Below, one piece after another: positions 12,165-22,263 of a DNA stretch of 64,000 bases. This stretch comes from Enterobacter sp. ENT03. GTDB taxonomy: Bacteria; Pseudomonadota; Gammaproteobacteria; Enterobacterales; Enterobacteriaceae. The notes beneath the pieces were generated by a model. That model saw only the letters and a program-made list of their open reading frames with translations, made no database searches and was not told the DNA's origin. Location of the stretch: contig NZ_JAHUXA010000001.1 in the NCBI RefSeq assembly GCF_019218745.1, forward strand, positions 959,368 through 1,023,367, read 5' to 3'. Position numbers and translations under genes: made by a program. Position 1 is the stretch's first letter, and the number at the start of each line of letters is the position of its first letter.

Positions 12165-14819
12165 TTACTCATATTCAGCAAGTAAAAACTCGACGTGATA
12201 TTCCCCCGAGCCCGTTGTCGCGCACCAGTTTGCAGAGCCTTGCGTAAATACCAGCCCGCCCGCATCTGTTATCTGGCTCGCCGGAAGCTTCAGCGTAGCG
12301 GTAGTGTTCGCCGGGATACGCACACTCAACCGGATGCCTTCCCCCACACGACGCCAGTGCACGGCGATTTCGCCATACACCGACTGATACCCGGCCTCGA
12401 CAAAGGTCACATCGCCGCCCGGCAGCGGGGAGATAATCACATGCTTAAAGCCTGGCTGCATCTCGTCGGCTTCAATCCCTGCCACCGCGCGATACAGCCA
12501 CTCCCCTACCGCGCCATAGGCGTAGTGGTTAAACGAGTTCATATCAGGGCTCCACATCGATCCATCGGGCTTGATGCCGTCCCAGTGCTCCCAAATCGTG
12601 GTCGCCCCCGCTTTGACCTGATAGAGCCAGGAAGGGAAATCATCTTTTAACAGCAGCGCCCAGGCCTCTTTCACCCGCCCATTCTGACTCAGCGCATGGC
12701 AGAAATACGGCGTGCCAACAAACCCGGTCACCAGATGGCCGTCATGCTCGTCAAGCAACTCCACCAGTGTGTTGATGGTACGTGCGCGGAACGCTTCCGG
12801 CACTAAATCGAAGTACAACGCCAGAATATGCGCCGTCTGGGTTCGGGCGGTCATCATCCCGTCCGGGGTGAAAAATTCCGCCTGGAAACGTGCGACCACC
12901 GCCTGATGTAACGCCCGATAGTTTGCCGCGTCGTCATCGCGGCCCAGCACCGCCGCTGCACGGGCAAACAGGCCGCTGGAATACGCATAGTACGCCGTGC
13001 AGGTCAGCACATCCGGCGTCGCGCCGAAGTAACTTCCCTCTTGCGCGTCCAGCGCCACCCAGTCGCCAAATTGCAACTTATAGCGCCAGAGATGGTTATC
13101 AGCATGGGCGTGCATGAAATCGATCCACGCCTTCATGCTCTCATACTGGTTTTCGAGGATGCGGGTATCTCCATACATCAGATATATCGTCCAGGGGTTG
13201 ATGACCGCCGCATCCGCCCAGGCTGATGACGAATGGGTTCCCCCTTCCGCCAGAAAACGATCCGCCTCACAGTGTCCGGTCAGAATATCCGGGATCACAT
13301 GCGGCACACCGCCCTCCGGCGTCTGGTCAATCATCAGATCGGTGAGCCATTTGGCAAAGAAATTGCGCGTCTGCATCAGATAGCTGGCGGTACGGCAGAA
13401 AATCTGCGCATCTCCCGTCCAGCCGAGGCGCTCGTCACGTTGCGGGCAGTCGGTAGGCACATCGACAAAATTGCCCTTCAGCCCCCACAAAATATTGTGA
13501 TGCAACTGGTTGAGATCGGGGTTTGAGCAGCTAAAGCGCCCGGTTTGCTGCATGTCTGAATGCAACACAATCGCCTGAAAATCGTCCGCATTCACCTGCC
13601 CCGGATAGTGCTCCACCTTCACGTAGCGGAAACCCTGAAAGGTAAAATGCGGATGGAAGGTTTCCCTGTCACCGCCCTTCAGGGTGTACTCCACGCGCTG
13701 TTTTGCACTGCGCAGGTTATCGAGATAAACGTTGCCCTGCGCATCCAGCGTTTCAAAATGCCGTAGCACCACATTGTCGCCGGGCTGCCCGCTGACGGTA
13801 AATTCGACCCAGCCGCTAAGATTCTGGCCGAAGTCGATCACCGTGTCGCCTGCGGGGGTGGTGAAAATCGCTTTCGGGCGCAGCGTCTCCTGGCGCTTGA
13901 CGTGCCCGGCGCCCTGCGCGGTGAGCGCCTGCTTGTTAAAGCCGATAACGCTAACCGCGCGCCAGGCACCATCTTCAAAATCCGCGTACTGCCAGCCCGC
14001 CCTTTCCTGCCGCGCGTCGTAGATTTCGCCGTCGTAGAGTTCGGAAAACAAAATCGGCGACTCATCTGCACGCCAGCTGGCGTCTGATGCCACCACCTGC
14101 CGGGTACCGTCCTGATAATAAATCACGACCTGGCAGAGCAGCGCCGTCTGTGCGCCGTAGAAATTACGATGGCGCATAAAACCCATATCGCCTTTAAACC
14201 ACCCCGCGCCCAGCTCAGCGCCAATGGCGTTCACACCGCGTTGCAACATAGCGGTGACATCATAGGTTTGATACAGCAAATGTTGCGAATAGCTGGTCCA
14301 GCCAGGCGTTAGTTCATGGTCGCCCACCCGCTCGCCGTTGAGGTACAGGTTGTATAGCCCGAGTGCCGTGACATGGACAAACGCCGAGGCGATGGATTTA
14401 TCCGTAAGCGAAAACGTGTTCCGCAGCAGGGTCGCATTCGAGCGGTGCTTATCTTCCGGCGTTTCGGCAGAGATGAACTCAGCCTGCCAGCGAGTATCCC
14501 GCATACCGGTTACAAACGTCGCCAGGCGCCAGTCGCTCTGCTCACCGTGGTTATCTTTGATCCGCACGCGTAAAAAATAACGGGTGGAAGGCGCAAGCGG
14601 GATATCTGGCAGCGCGACGTTCATAGAGGCGCTGCCGTTTACCCAGCCGCTGTCAAAAAGCATGGCCGTAAACGCAGTGTCAGTGCTGCATTGCAGATGC
14701 CAGTTTTGCTGCGTCACGTTCCGCCGGTCGCTGATGATGTGCCAGCCCAGCAGGGGAAATTCATCCACGCCAGTAAGCGTTTGTTCATAGTTGAGCGTGA
14801 TTTTCGTTATCGCCAACAT
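12165..14819 (-). CDS. Alpha-L-rhamnosidase (GH78)
   Basis: 884 residues with the GH78 layout: N-terminal beta-sandwich domains, an (alpha/alpha)6 catalytic barrel and a C-terminal beta-sandwich. The signature DCPQRDERLGWTGDAQ near residue 455 carries acidic residues that act in catalysis in this family, and TIWEHWDGIKPDG lies further on. GH78 enzymes release terminal L-rhamnose from plant glycosides such as flavonoid rutinosides or from rhamnogalacturonan fragments. There is no signal peptide, so it acts on imported substrate. It lies 10 bp after the MFS transporter gene, in the same operon. L-rhamnose utilisation genes are not in the window. Confidence 0.93.
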   Translation of the reverse strand: MLAITKITLNYEQTLTGVDEFPLLGWHIISDRRNVTQQNWHLQCSTDTAFTAMLFDSGWVNGSASMNVALPDIPLAPSTRYFLRVRIKDNHGEQSDWRLATFVTGMRDTRWQAEFISAETPEDKHRSNATLLRNTFSLTDKSIASAFVHVTALGLYNLYLNGERVGDHELTPGWTSYSQHLLYQTYDVTAMLQRGVNAIGAELGAGWFKGDMGFMRHRNFYGAQTALLCQVVIYYQDGTRQVVASDASWRADESPILFSELYDGEIYDARQERAGWQYADFEDGAWRAVSVIGFNKQALTAQGAGHVKRQETLRPKAIFTTPAGDTVIDFGQNLSGWVEFTVSGQPGDNVVLRHFETLDAQGNVYLDNLRSAKQRVEYTLKGGDRETFHPHFTFQGFRYVKVEHYPGQVNADDFQAIVLHSDMQQTGRFSCSNPDLNQLHHNILWGLKGNFVDVPTDCPQRDERLGWTGDAQIFCRTASYLMQTRNFFAKWLTDLMIDQTPEGGVPHVIPDILTGHCEADRFLAEGGTHSSSAWADAAVINPWTIYLMYGDTRILENQYESMKAWIDFMHAHADNHLWRYKLQFGDWVALDAQEGSYFGATPDVLTCTAYYAYSSGLFARAAAVLGRDDDAANYRALHQAVVARFQAEFFTPDGMMTARTQTAHILALYFDLVPEAFRARTINTLVELLDEHDGHLVTGFVGTPYFCHALSQNGRVKEAWALLLKDDFPSWLYQVKAGATTIWEHWDGIKPDGSMWSPDMNSFNHYAYGAVGEWLYRAVAGIEADEMQPGFKHVIISPLPGGDVTFVEAGYQSVYGEIAVHWRRVGEGIRLSVRIPANTTATLKLPASQITDAGGLVFTQGSANWCATTGSGEYHVEFLLAEYE

Positions 14820-14829
14820 ACTCTGTTCC

Positions 14830-16119
14830 TCATCCTTTCACTTGGTGTAAATCCGCGTGCTGTACCTCATGCACAGCACTGGCTTCATGACTGAATTCGT
14901 TGCGTTGCTGGCCGCGAAAGCACAGCCAGCCGACAAACAGGCCAAAGGCCACGATGGAAGATAAAATGGTGTAGAGCACCACTGGCCCGGCATCGAGCAA
15001 CACCGGGGTGACAAAGGCCAGCACGCCGCAGGAGAGTCGGGACAGACCGACAATCGCCCCTTGCGCGGTGGATCGCAGCATGGTGGGGAAGGACTCCTGC
15101 GACCAGACTTTCATGATGCCTTCAAACGCCAGCCCGCTGCCGATGGCGGTAAACAGCAGGCAGCAGAACCAGGAGAGCGGCGAAAAGCTCAGCAGCACCG
15201 GCATAAAAAATCCCCCGGCAAAAAAGAATGCGCCAATGACGTAAACAAACATTCTTTTCGAGGTATCGACCACTTTCATAAATAACAGGCCAGAGAGCAC
15301 GCCCACCGGCATCAGCAGCAGATTCCACAGCGAATTTTTCTCGACCGTAATACCGACGACGTTAACTGCCACATAGGTGCCAAACTGCCCGCCGGTATTC
15401 GCCGCCAGGTTGGTAAAGGAGTAAAACAGGCACAGGGCGATAAACGGCCAGATATATTTCCCACGCAGCAAATCTTTAAACGCGGCTTTCTGCGCACGCA
15501 CGGTGCTCACGCCGCGTCTGCGCTCGTCGCGGGCGATTAGCCACATCTCAGATTCCGGGATCGACCAGCGCAGGATCAAAAGCGTTGCCGCCACGATGCC
15601 CACGTGCAGATACATAATCTGCGCACCCAACGCCCCCCAACCGCCAACCACGGCGGAAATCGCCATCGTGGTGCCGATGCCGAGCGTCCACAGCAGGTTG
15701 GATAAGCCGATAATTTTGCCCCGGTTTTTCTCCGTTGCCGCTTCGGCGATGGTGGCAAGTGACACAGGCAGATCGGCCCCCGTCGCCAGCCCAACCAACA
15801 GCGTCCCGACAAAAAGTAACGGGAATATTTTGCCAAACGCCAGCAGCAGCGTACCGATGACGATCATCGCCATGGTGGCAATAAAGACTTTCCGCCTGCC
15901 AAAACAATCCCCCATCCGTCCGCCAAAAAACGCACCGAGGGCGATACTTAAGGTCAATATGCCGGAAAGAATGCCTATTTCAGAGGACGTCGTACCGATA
16001 GCTTTTTGATATATCACCAGCGCCGTACCATTTGAAACAATGGCGGCAGAATCAATATAAGAGGCCATTCCCGAAACAACACCCACGTACCATGGATTTG
16101 GCTGGGTCATTTTATTCAT
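14830..16119 (-). CDS. MFS transporter of the rhamnoside locus
   Basis: 429 residues, 12 predicted helices, with the major facilitator signature GGRMGDCFGRRKV between helices 2 and 3, and PESEMWL after helix 6 as in sugar-porter-like members. From its operon partner it probably imports a rhamnosyl oligosaccharide or aglycone rhamnoside; the substrate is inferred only. The start at 16119 (MNKMTQPNPW) is preferred to 16134 because GGGAG lies 8 bases before it. AraC regulator upstream, GH78 enzyme downstream, all on one strand. Confidence 0.88.
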   Translation of the reverse strand: MNKMTQPNPWYVGVVSGMASYIDSAAIVSNGTALVIYQKAIGTTSSEIGILSGILTLSIALGAFFGGRMGDCFGRRKVFIATMAMIVIGTLLLAFGKIFPLLFVGTLLVGLATGADLPVSLATIAEAATEKNRGKIIGLSNLLWTLGIGTTMAISAVVGGWGALGAQIMYLHVGIVAATLLILRWSIPESEMWLIARDERRRGVSTVRAQKAAFKDLLRGKYIWPFIALCLFYSFTNLAANTGGQFGTYVAVNVVGITVEKNSLWNLLLMPVGVLSGLLFMKVVDTSKRMFVYVIGAFFFAGGFFMPVLLSFSPLSWFCCLLFTAIGSGLAFEGIMKVWSQESFPTMLRSTAQGAIVGLSRLSCGVLAFVTPVLLDAGPVVLYTILSSIVAFGLFVGWLCFRGQQRNEFSHEASAVHEVQHADLHQVKG

Positions 16120-16164
16120 AATGCTGACTCCCATTCCTTGTATCAGACAATCAATGAAAATAAG

Positions 16165-17022
16165 TTATGCGCCTTCAACCGGACGACTTAACTGACGTTC
16201 CTGGCTGGGCGTTCGTGAAAAATTCTTTTTATACAATTCAGTTAAATACGCGGCATTAATAAAGCCGCAGTCACTGGCGATATTTTTAATGGCTAAATCG
16301 GTGGTCCGCAGTTTATCTTTGGCTTTTAACAAACGGTAAGTTTGCTGGAACTTCTCCGGCGTGGTTCCGGTGTATTCCTTAAAAAGGCGGTACATGGTGC
16401 GCTGGGAAAGCCCCGCCATTTCACCCACGCTCACCCAGGGAACCGACTGCGAATAATGTTTGCGGATATAATTGAGGATAAACAGCACACCTTTCTCCCC
16501 GGTATTACCCCGCCCCTGTTTGTGATCGAGAGTACGGCTGAGCGTACTCAAAATGCCGAGCAGCAGCGATTCCGTCAGCGCAAAGTAAGCGCGGTCGAAG
16601 CTGTCATCGCGGCAGTCGCTGATCCCCTGCGCCAGCGCGACGATCCGGCTTAACGCCTCTTCGCTTAACGGGTGATAGCCGGTGGTGAACGGGACGGTAT
16701 GCTTTTTTATGGTCGCCAGCAGCGGCGCAATATCCTTGAGAAAATAAAACGGCGTCTGCTTGTGAAACAGAATATTGATAATCGATAAATCACAGGTGGC
16801 ATCGTAATAATGAACATCATTCGCTGACACGAAAAAGAAATCGCCCTGATGAATTAATTCCGTCTGATCGTTAATAACGTGAAAACCGCAGCCGTGAATG
16901 ACAATCACCAGCTCATCAAATTCATGCCCGTGAATATCCGCCATCGCCTGATTATTTAATTGAAAAAGACAAAAAGCATGGGTGTCCGACAAGAAAAAAT
17001 CCTGACTTTGTTTAATATCCAT
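16165..17022 (-). CDS. AraC-family regulator of the rhamnoside locus
   Basis: 285 residues: an N-terminal cupin-like effector domain (HGHEFDELVIVIHGCGFHVI) and a C-terminal double helix-turn-helix (IASDCGFINAAYLTELYKKNF), the layout of RhaS/RhaR-type sugar regulators. It probably activates the transporter-rhamnosidase genes 46 bp downstream in response to L-rhamnose or a rhamnoside; that ligand is inferred. The ATG at 17022 (MDIKQSQDFF) has AGGAG about 10 bases before it; an upstream in-frame start at 17055 lacks support. Confidence 0.88.
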   Translation of the reverse strand: MDIKQSQDFFLSDTHAFCLFQLNNQAMADIHGHEFDELVIVIHGCGFHVINDQTELIHQGDFFFVSANDVHYYDATCDLSIINILFHKQTPFYFLKDIAPLLATIKKHTVPFTTGYHPLSEEALSRIVALAQGISDCRDDSFDRAYFALTESLLLGILSTLSRTLDHKQGRGNTGEKGVLFILNYIRKHYSQSVPWVSVGEMAGLSQRTMYRLFKEYTGTTPEKFQQTYRLLKAKDKLRTTDLAIKNIASDCGFINAAYLTELYKKNFSRTPSQERQLSRPVEGA

Positions 17023-17162
17023 ATTTTCGGCGCTCCTGGTAACAGGTATTACCATGTATGCGTTTAATTAGAACGTATTATTTATGACAAGTCATTACGA
17101 TGACCTGGCAGTGGAGTGAAAGTCAGTGTGACCTTACCTGCATTTTTCGTGTGCAGAGGAAA

Positions 17163-17188
17163 TAAAAAAAGCGACCGGATGGTCGCTT
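17163..17188 (-). terminator. Terminator of the cysPTWA operon
   Basis: On the minus strand the hairpin AAGCGACC-ATCC-GGTCGCTT is followed by TTTTTATT, about 100 bp after the cysA stop. It ends sulfate-permease transcription before the AraC gene, confirming that cysM is no longer in the same transcript. Confidence 0.85.
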
Positions 17189-17209
17189 CGTGCGGGGTGC
17201 AGTTCATTT

Positions 17210-17280
17210 GCCGGGCGGCGCATTCGCTTGCCCGGCCTACGTGAGTTTGTAGGCCCGGTAAGCGAATGCGCCACCGGGCA
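17210..17280. repeat. Inverted REP pair (BIME) after cysA
   Basis: Two REP units in opposite orientation: GCCGGGCGGCGCATTCGCTT at 17210 and GTAAGCGAATGCGCCACCGGGC ending at 17279, separated by CCTACGTGAGTTTGTAGG. Such pairs protect upstream mRNA from 3' exonucleases and can bind gyrase or IHF. It marks the cysA edge of the inserted rhamnoside locus. Confidence 0.85.
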
Positions 17281-17288
17281 TTACGTCG

Positions 17289-18383
17289 TCAGGCAGATTC
17301 CGCCAGCGCCAGTTCTTCGTGATTTTCGATACGCTCGCTGCCGTGATACAGGCGCGCATGTTGCAGGCCGACAAACAGACGTTCGCCGCGCACCGGGGCG
17401 TCATCCCCCTGCAACACCACAGACAGCGGCTCGTCATACCAGCCCAGCGGCTGCACCACCAGTTGCGTGTAGTGCCCTTTTGGACTCGCTTCGATAACCT
17501 GTACCGGTAACGGTGAATCCAGACTGGTGCGACGGCTGATGTCCACTTCCCACGGACGCAGGAACAGATCGACTTCTCCCTGATGCGCCGGGGTGTACCC
17601 CAGCGGCCAGCGGTGCGCGCCGACGTGGAACTGCCCGCCGCGTACGGTGCCCTTCAGACGGTTCACTTCGCCCATAAACTCCAGCACAAAGCGGGTCGCC
17701 GGTTCGCGCCACACCTGCTCCGGCACGTCTACCTGCTCGATATTTCCCTGACTCATCACCACCACGCGATCCGCGACTTCCATCGCCTCTTCCTGATCGT
17801 GGGTCACGAACACGCTGGTGAATTTCAGCTCTTCGTGCAACTGACGCAGCCAGCGGCGCAGCTCTTTACGCACCTGCGCATCCAGCGCGCCGAACGGTTC
17901 GTCGAGCAGCAAAATTTGCGGATCCGGTGCCAGTGCGCGGGCCAGCGCCACGCGCTGTTTCTGCCCGCCGGACAGCTGCGCCGGATAGCGATCGGCAAGG
18001 TGCGACAGCTGCACCATCTCCAGTAATTTAGTCACTTTCGCTTTGATGGCCGCGGCATCCGGGCGCACGCGCCGCGGCAGTACCGTCAGGCCAAAGGCGA
18101 TATTGTCGAACACCGTCATATGGCGGAACAGCGCGTAATGCTGGAACACGAAACCGACTTTACGATCGCGGGCATGCAGACGACTGACGTCGGTGCCCTG
18201 AAAACGGATACGGCCGCTGGACTGATGCTCCAGCCCGGCAATAATGCGCAGCAGCGTGGTTTTCCCGGAGCCGGACGGCCCCAGCAGCGCCACCATTTGT
18301 CCAGAAGGAATATCCAGCGAGATGTCATTCAGCACCTGGGTGCGACCAAATGACTTCTTAATGTTGGCGATCTCAATGCTCAT
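17289..18383 (-). CDS. cysA: Sulfate/thiosulfate ABC transporter ATPase CysA
   Basis: 364 residues (E. coli 365). It powers periplasmic sulfate and thiosulfate import with CysT, CysW and the binding protein CysP. Walker [10 protein letters not shown] (near residue 34), signature [15 protein letters not shown], Walker [12 protein letters not shown] and switch His in [11 protein letters not shown] are all intact; a C-terminal regulatory TOBE-like domain follows. Start [13 protein letters not shown] at 18383; it overlaps the cysW end by 11 bp. Confidence 0.98.
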   Translation of the reverse strand: MSIEIANIKKSFGRTQVLNDISLDIPSGQMVALLGPSGSGKTTLLRIIAGLEHQSSGRIRFQGTDVSRLHARDRKVGFVFQHYALFRHMTVFDNIAFGLTVLPRRVRPDAAAIKAKVTKLLEMVQLSHLADRYPAQLSGGQKQRVALARALAPDPQILLLDEPFGALDAQVRKELRRWLRQLHEELKFTSVFVTHDQEEAMEVADRVVVMSQGNIEQVDVPEQVWREPATRFVLEFMGEVNRLKGTVRGGQFHVGAHRWPLGYTPAHQGEVDLFLRPWEVDISRRTSLDSPLPVQVIEASPKGHYTQLVVQPLGWYDEPLSVVLQGDDAPVRGERLFVGLQHARLYHGSERIENHEELALAESA

Positions 18384-19248
18384 GATGTTCCTCCTGTTGC
18401 GCGCGTTTTTCCTGATTATGCAAACGCCACTGCAACCCACTCTTTAAAAACAGGGTCAAAATAGCCATTAACGTCAGCAGGGCGGCGGCGGTAAACGAGC
18501 CAACCGTGTTGTAATCCTGCTCCAGTAACTCTATCTGTAACGGCAGCGACAGCGTTTCACCGCGGATCGAGCCGGATACCACCGACACCGCGCCGAACTC
18601 ACCGATGGCGCGGGCGTTGGTCAGCACCACGCCGTACAGCAACGCCCAGCGAATATTGGGTAAGGTCACGCGGCGGAACATCTGCCAGCCGGATGCGCCG
18701 AGTAAAATTGCCGCCTCATCTTCGTGGCTGCCCTGGCTCAGCATCACCGGCACCAGCTCGCGCACCACAAAGGGACAGGTCACGAAAATCGTCACCAGCA
18801 CCATGCCGGGCCAGGCAAACATGATTTGCAGATTATGTTCATCCAGCCAGCCGCCGAGCGGGCCGTTGGAGCCGTAAAACAGCAGATAGACTAAACCTGC
18901 CACGACCGGCGAGACGGCGAACGGAATATCCAGCAGGGTCAGCAGCAACTGGCGGCCCGGAAAATCAAAGCGCGTCACCAGCCAGGCCAGCAGGATGCCG
19001 AACACCAGGTTTACCGGCACGGTGATCAGCGCAATCATTACCGTCAGCCAGATGGCGTGCAGCATGTCCGGATTGGCCAGGTTTTGCAGCACGGGCATCA
19101 GGCCTTTGCTGAAAGCCTGCACAAAGATGTAGATCATCGGCACCAGCAGGATAAACGCGGAAACGATCATCCCGGTGCCGATCAAAAACCATTTGCCCCA
19201 GTTGATGCGGGGCGCGTCAATGCGTTTCAATTGTGTAACGTCCGCCAT
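18373..19248 (-). CDS. cysW: Sulfate/thiosulfate permease CysW
   Basis: 291 residues (E. coli 291), six membrane helices, with the ABC permease EAA loop ([23 protein letters not shown]) that docks on CysA. It starts inside the cysT stop codon (TAATG), so translation is coupled. Conserved in order with E. coli cysPTWA. Confidence 0.98.
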   Translation of the reverse strand: MADVTQLKRIDAPRINWGKWFLIGTGMIVSAFILLVPMIYIFVQAFSKGLMPVLQNLANPDMLHAIWLTVMIALITVPVNLVFGILLAWLVTRFDFPGRQLLLTLLDIPFAVSPVVAGLVYLLFYGSNGPLGGWLDEHNLQIMFAWPGMVLVTIFVTCPFVVRELVPVMLSQGSHEDEAAILLGASGWQMFRRVTLPNIRWALLYGVVLTNARAIGEFGAVSVVSGSIRGETLSLPLQIELLEQDYNTVGSFTAAALLTLMAILTLFLKSGLQWRLHNQEKRAQQEEHHEH

Positions 19249-20081
19249 TAGTGACCTACCACACGCCGGCCAAAGCGACTTTGCAGGGTATTGATGGAAA
19301 ACAGCAGCAGTAAGGACGCCGCGAGGATCACCGAGGCAATGGCGCTCGCCGCCGGATAATCAAACTCCTGCAGGCGCACAAAAATCATCAGCGAGGTGAC
19401 TTCCGTTTTCCACGCGATGTTACCGGCGATGAAAATCACCGCGCCAAACTCACCCAGGCTGCGGGTAAAGGATAACGCCACGCCCGCCAGCAGCGCCGGG
19501 GAAAGCTCCGGCATCACCACTTTCCAGAAACTCTGTAAGCGGGTGGCACCCAGGGTTTCCGCAGCTTCTTCATATTCCGGGCCTAACTCTTCCAGCACTG
19601 GCTGCACCGTGCGCACCACAAACGGGATGCTGGTAAACGCCATCGCCACCGCGATGCCAAGCCAGGTGTAGGTGACTTTAATATCGAACTGCGCCAGCCA
19701 CTGCCCGTAAAAGCCATTGACCGAAAACAGCGAGGCGAGGGTTAAGCCCGCTACCGCCGTGGGCAGCGCAAACGGCAGATCCATTAACGCATCGAGCAAA
19801 GTTCGTCCCGGAAAACGATAGCGGGTAAGGATCCACGCCATCAGCAGGCCAAACACGCCGTTAAAAATCGACGCCACAAACGCCGACAGCAGCGTCACTT
19901 TATAGGCCGCCACCACCTGCGGATTGGTGACCACCTCCCAGTACTCCGCCCAGCTCATTTGCGCCAGCTGCATGACCAGCGCGCTCAGCGGCAACAACAA
20001 AATCAGACAGACAAACAGCAGGCTGGTGCCGAGGCTGAGGGTAAAGCCCGGCAGCACGCGCCGGGTAGACAGTGCAAACAT
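19248..20081 (-). CDS. cysT: Sulfate/thiosulfate permease CysT (CysU)
   Basis: 277 residues (E. coli 277), six membrane helices, with the EAA loop EYEEAAETLGATRLQSFWKV. It pairs with CysW to form the inner-membrane channel. The start codon overlaps the cysP stop (TGATG). Confidence 0.98.
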   Translation of the reverse strand: MFALSTRRVLPGFTLSLGTSLLFVCLILLLPLSALVMQLAQMSWAEYWEVVTNPQVVAAYKVTLLSAFVASIFNGVFGLLMAWILTRYRFPGRTLLDALMDLPFALPTAVAGLTLASLFSVNGFYGQWLAQFDIKVTYTWLGIAVAMAFTSIPFVVRTVQPVLEELGPEYEEAAETLGATRLQSFWKVVMPELSPALLAGVALSFTRSLGEFGAVIFIAGNIAWKTEVTSLMIFVRLQEFDYPAASAIASVILAASLLLLFSINTLQSRFGRRVVGH

Positions 20082-21091
20082 CAGCTACGCCCCGCCGCCA
20101 GCAGTTTGTCCAGCTCACCGCCGGTGGTGAAGTGGGTTTTCATCACCTCAGGCCAGGCACCGAACTGATCTTCCACGCGGAACAGCTCGGTCTGCGGGAA
20201 TTTATCTTTCAGTTTTTCCATCACCTGCGGGTTATTCACGCGATAGTAATAATCGGTGATGATGGTCTGCGCCTGCGGGGTGTACAGCCAGTTGAGATAG
20301 GCTTTCGCGGCTTTCTCGGTGCCGTTAGCCTTGACGTTTTTATCCACCCAGGCGACCGGGAATTCGGCGAGGATATTCACCTTCGGTACCACCACTTCAA
20401 AACCCTGCGCTTCATACTGCTTGCGGATATTGTTCACTTCCGATTCAAAGGTGATCAGCACGTCACCGAGGCCGCGCTCCACAAAGGTGGTGGTCGCGCC
20501 GCGTCCGCCGGTGTCAAAGACCTCAACGTTTTTCAGGAACTGGGTCATGAATTTTTCGGTCTTAGCTTTATCGCCGCCGTCGGCTTTTGCCGCTGCGCCC
20601 CATGCCGCCAGATAAGTGTAACGCGCGTTACCGGAGGTTTTCGGGTTGGGGAAGATCAGCTTCACGTCAGAACGCACCAGGTCGTTCCAGTCGTGGATAT
20701 TTTTCGGGTTCCCTTTGCGGACCAGGAACGCCATGGTGGAGTAAAACGGCGAGCTGTTATTCGGCAGACGGCTCTGCCAGTCGGCCGGGATCAGCTTGCC
20801 CTTGTCATGCAGGATCTGCACGTCGGTCACCTGGTTATAGGTCACCACGTCAGCCTTCAGGCCTTGCAGGATCGCCAGCGCCTGCTTTGAGGAACCCGCG
20901 TGGGATTGTTTGATGGTCAGCTTGTCCCCGCCATTGTCTTTCGCCCATTGCTGTTCGAACGGCGGATTCAGGGCGGCAAACAGCTCGCGGGAGACATCAT
21001 AGGAGCTGTTGAGCAGTTCAGTTGCCTGGGCCTGAGCCACCAGCAACAGGGATGCTGCAAGCGTCAGGTATCCTTTTTTCAGTATGGTCAT
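20081..21091 (-). CDS. cysP: Thiosulfate-binding protein CysP
   Basis: 336 residues (E. coli 338). Periplasmic receptor that delivers thiosulfate and sulfate to the CysTWA permease. Sec signal peptide [20 protein letters not shown], cleaved after AQA. The mature protein shows the family motifs [12 protein letters not shown] and [20 protein letters not shown], which line the ligand site. First gene of the operon. Start at 21091; 14 codons of open frame upstream are not similar to E. coli. Confidence 0.98.
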   Translation of the reverse strand: MTILKKGYLTLAASLLLVAQAQATELLNSSYDVSRELFAALNPPFEQQWAKDNGGDKLTIKQSHAGSSKQALAILQGLKADVVTYNQVTDVQILHDKGKLIPADWQSRLPNNSSPFYSTMAFLVRKGNPKNIHDWNDLVRSDVKLIFPNPKTSGNARYTYLAAWGAAAKADGGDKAKTEKFMTQFLKNVEVFDTGGRGATTTFVERGLGDVLITFESEVNNIRKQYEAQGFEVVVPKVNILAEFPVAWVDKNVKANGTEKAAKAYLNWLYTPQAQTIITDYYYRVNNPQVMEKLKDKFPQTELFRVEDQFGAWPEVMKTHFTTGGELDKLLAAGRS

Positions 21092-21139
21092 GGCGGTGCG
21101 CACCCTTATAAGTAGAAAGACTGTCCGGATCACAGTTTA

Positions 21140-21210
21140 TTTATAAGCAGTACGAAAGGAGTAACGGTTTTATATACCGTTTGGTGATTTGCAAGTTGAA
21201 AAGAGAATAA
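21140..21210 (-). promoter_or_regulatory. cysP promoter with CysB-binding region
   Basis: On the minus strand the block GCAAATCACCAAACGGTATA, then TAAAACCGTTACTCCTTTC, matches what I know of the CysB-activated cysP control region of E. coli and Salmonella. A TATAAA -10 lies at plus positions 21140-21145. The conserved block ends just upstream of the -35 position, as expected for activation by CysB under sulfur limitation. Confidence 0.7.
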
Positions 21211-21225
21211 GAGCGCCGGGACATT

Positions 21226-21254
21226 GCCGGGTAGCGCTGACGCTTACCCGGCCT
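21226..21254. repeat. REP element between cysP and yfeX
   Basis: Single REP palindrome GCCGGGTAGCGCTGACGCTT followed by ACCCGGCC, at the 3' side of yfeX. It sits where E. coli carries ucpA and the mur gene block. Confidence 0.75.
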
Positions 21255-21271
21255 CGGAATAAACAGGGCTT

Positions 21272-22171
21272 TTACAGCGCTAATAACCGCGTCAGCGACG
21301 GCGCAAAATAGTAGCCGCCGGTTACCGGACGGGTGAAGCGCAGCATGGCGTCGCGCTTGCCGTCGGTGTCGCCAAACATGCTCAGCAGCTGCTGCTCAAT
21401 GTTATACAGGCGGGCGCAGTAAGCGCAGAAGTAAAGGCCGTGGGTGCCGCTTGCCGTGCCGTAAGGCAGGCTCTGACGGACAATCTTCAGGCCCTTGCCG
21501 TTTTCTTTCAGATCGACACGGGACAGGTGCGAGGTGACCGGGCGTACGTCGCCGTCGATCTCGTCGTTGGCGACTTTAGTACGGCCAATCATCATCTCCT
21601 GATCCGGTACACTCATGCGGTTCAGCTGTTTAAGGTTATGCTCCCAGCGCTGCACAAACACATAGCTGCCGCCGGCGTCCACACCGTCTTTGATCACCGC
21701 CACCTCGGTACGCGTTTCCACGCCTGCCGGGTTTTCGGTGCCGTCGACAAACCCGCTGAGATCGCGATCTTCCACCCAGCGGAAACCGTGCACCTCTTCC
21801 TTCACCTCCAGCGCATCGCCAAAGGCTTCCAGCGCCGCCTGGGCGACCGAGAAGTTAACATCATGGCGCAGCGATAAAATATGGATCAGCACGTCATACT
21901 GGGTGGCTGGTGCCAGCCCTTTGCCGTAAGGCACGAAATCTTTTAGCTCGGCGGCGCCCACGCCGCCACTCAGTTCGCGCCAGGCGTTATGCCCGAAGGC
22001 CACCACCGCGCCGAGGGCCGCGTCCGGGAACGTCGCCTGCAAGGTTGCCAGTTTATCGGCAAATATTTTACTGCCCGCACGCAGGGCGTTGATGTCGCCC
22101 CTGACGTTCGCTTCCATCCATATTGCCGCACGGCAATGTTCCGGCAATATGCCGCTCTGCACCTGAGACAT
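21272..22171 (-). CDS. yfeX: DyP-type heme peroxidase YfeX
   Basis: 299 residues (E. coli 299). Cytoplasmic dye-decolourising peroxidase of class B. It oxidises porphyrinogens and has been debated as a heme deferrochelatase. The family motif GFVDGTENP (DyP GXXDG, with the distal Asp) and the proximal heme region [20 protein letters not shown] are present. In E. coli it follows murP/yfeW; here cysP is the next gene. Confidence 0.96.
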   Translation of the reverse strand: MSQVQSGILPEHCRAAIWMEANVRGDINALRAGSKIFADKLATLQATFPDAALGAVVAFGHNAWRELSGGVGAAELKDFVPYGKGLAPATQYDVLIHILSLRHDVNFSVAQAALEAFGDALEVKEEVHGFRWVEDRDLSGFVDGTENPAGVETRTEVAVIKDGVDAGGSYVFVQRWEHNLKQLNRMSVPDQEMMIGRTKVANDEIDGDVRPVTSHLSRVDLKENGKGLKIVRQSLPYGTASGTHGLYFCAYCARLYNIEQQLLSMFGDTDGKRDAMLRFTRPVTGGYYFAPSLTRLLAL

Positions 22172-22263
22172 CCATCACTCCTGAAAAAAAGATGCCACGC
22201 GACCGTGGCATTGATGGGCGTATTGTACCCGTTTTTTATGCAGGACAGATGATCCGCCGCAAA

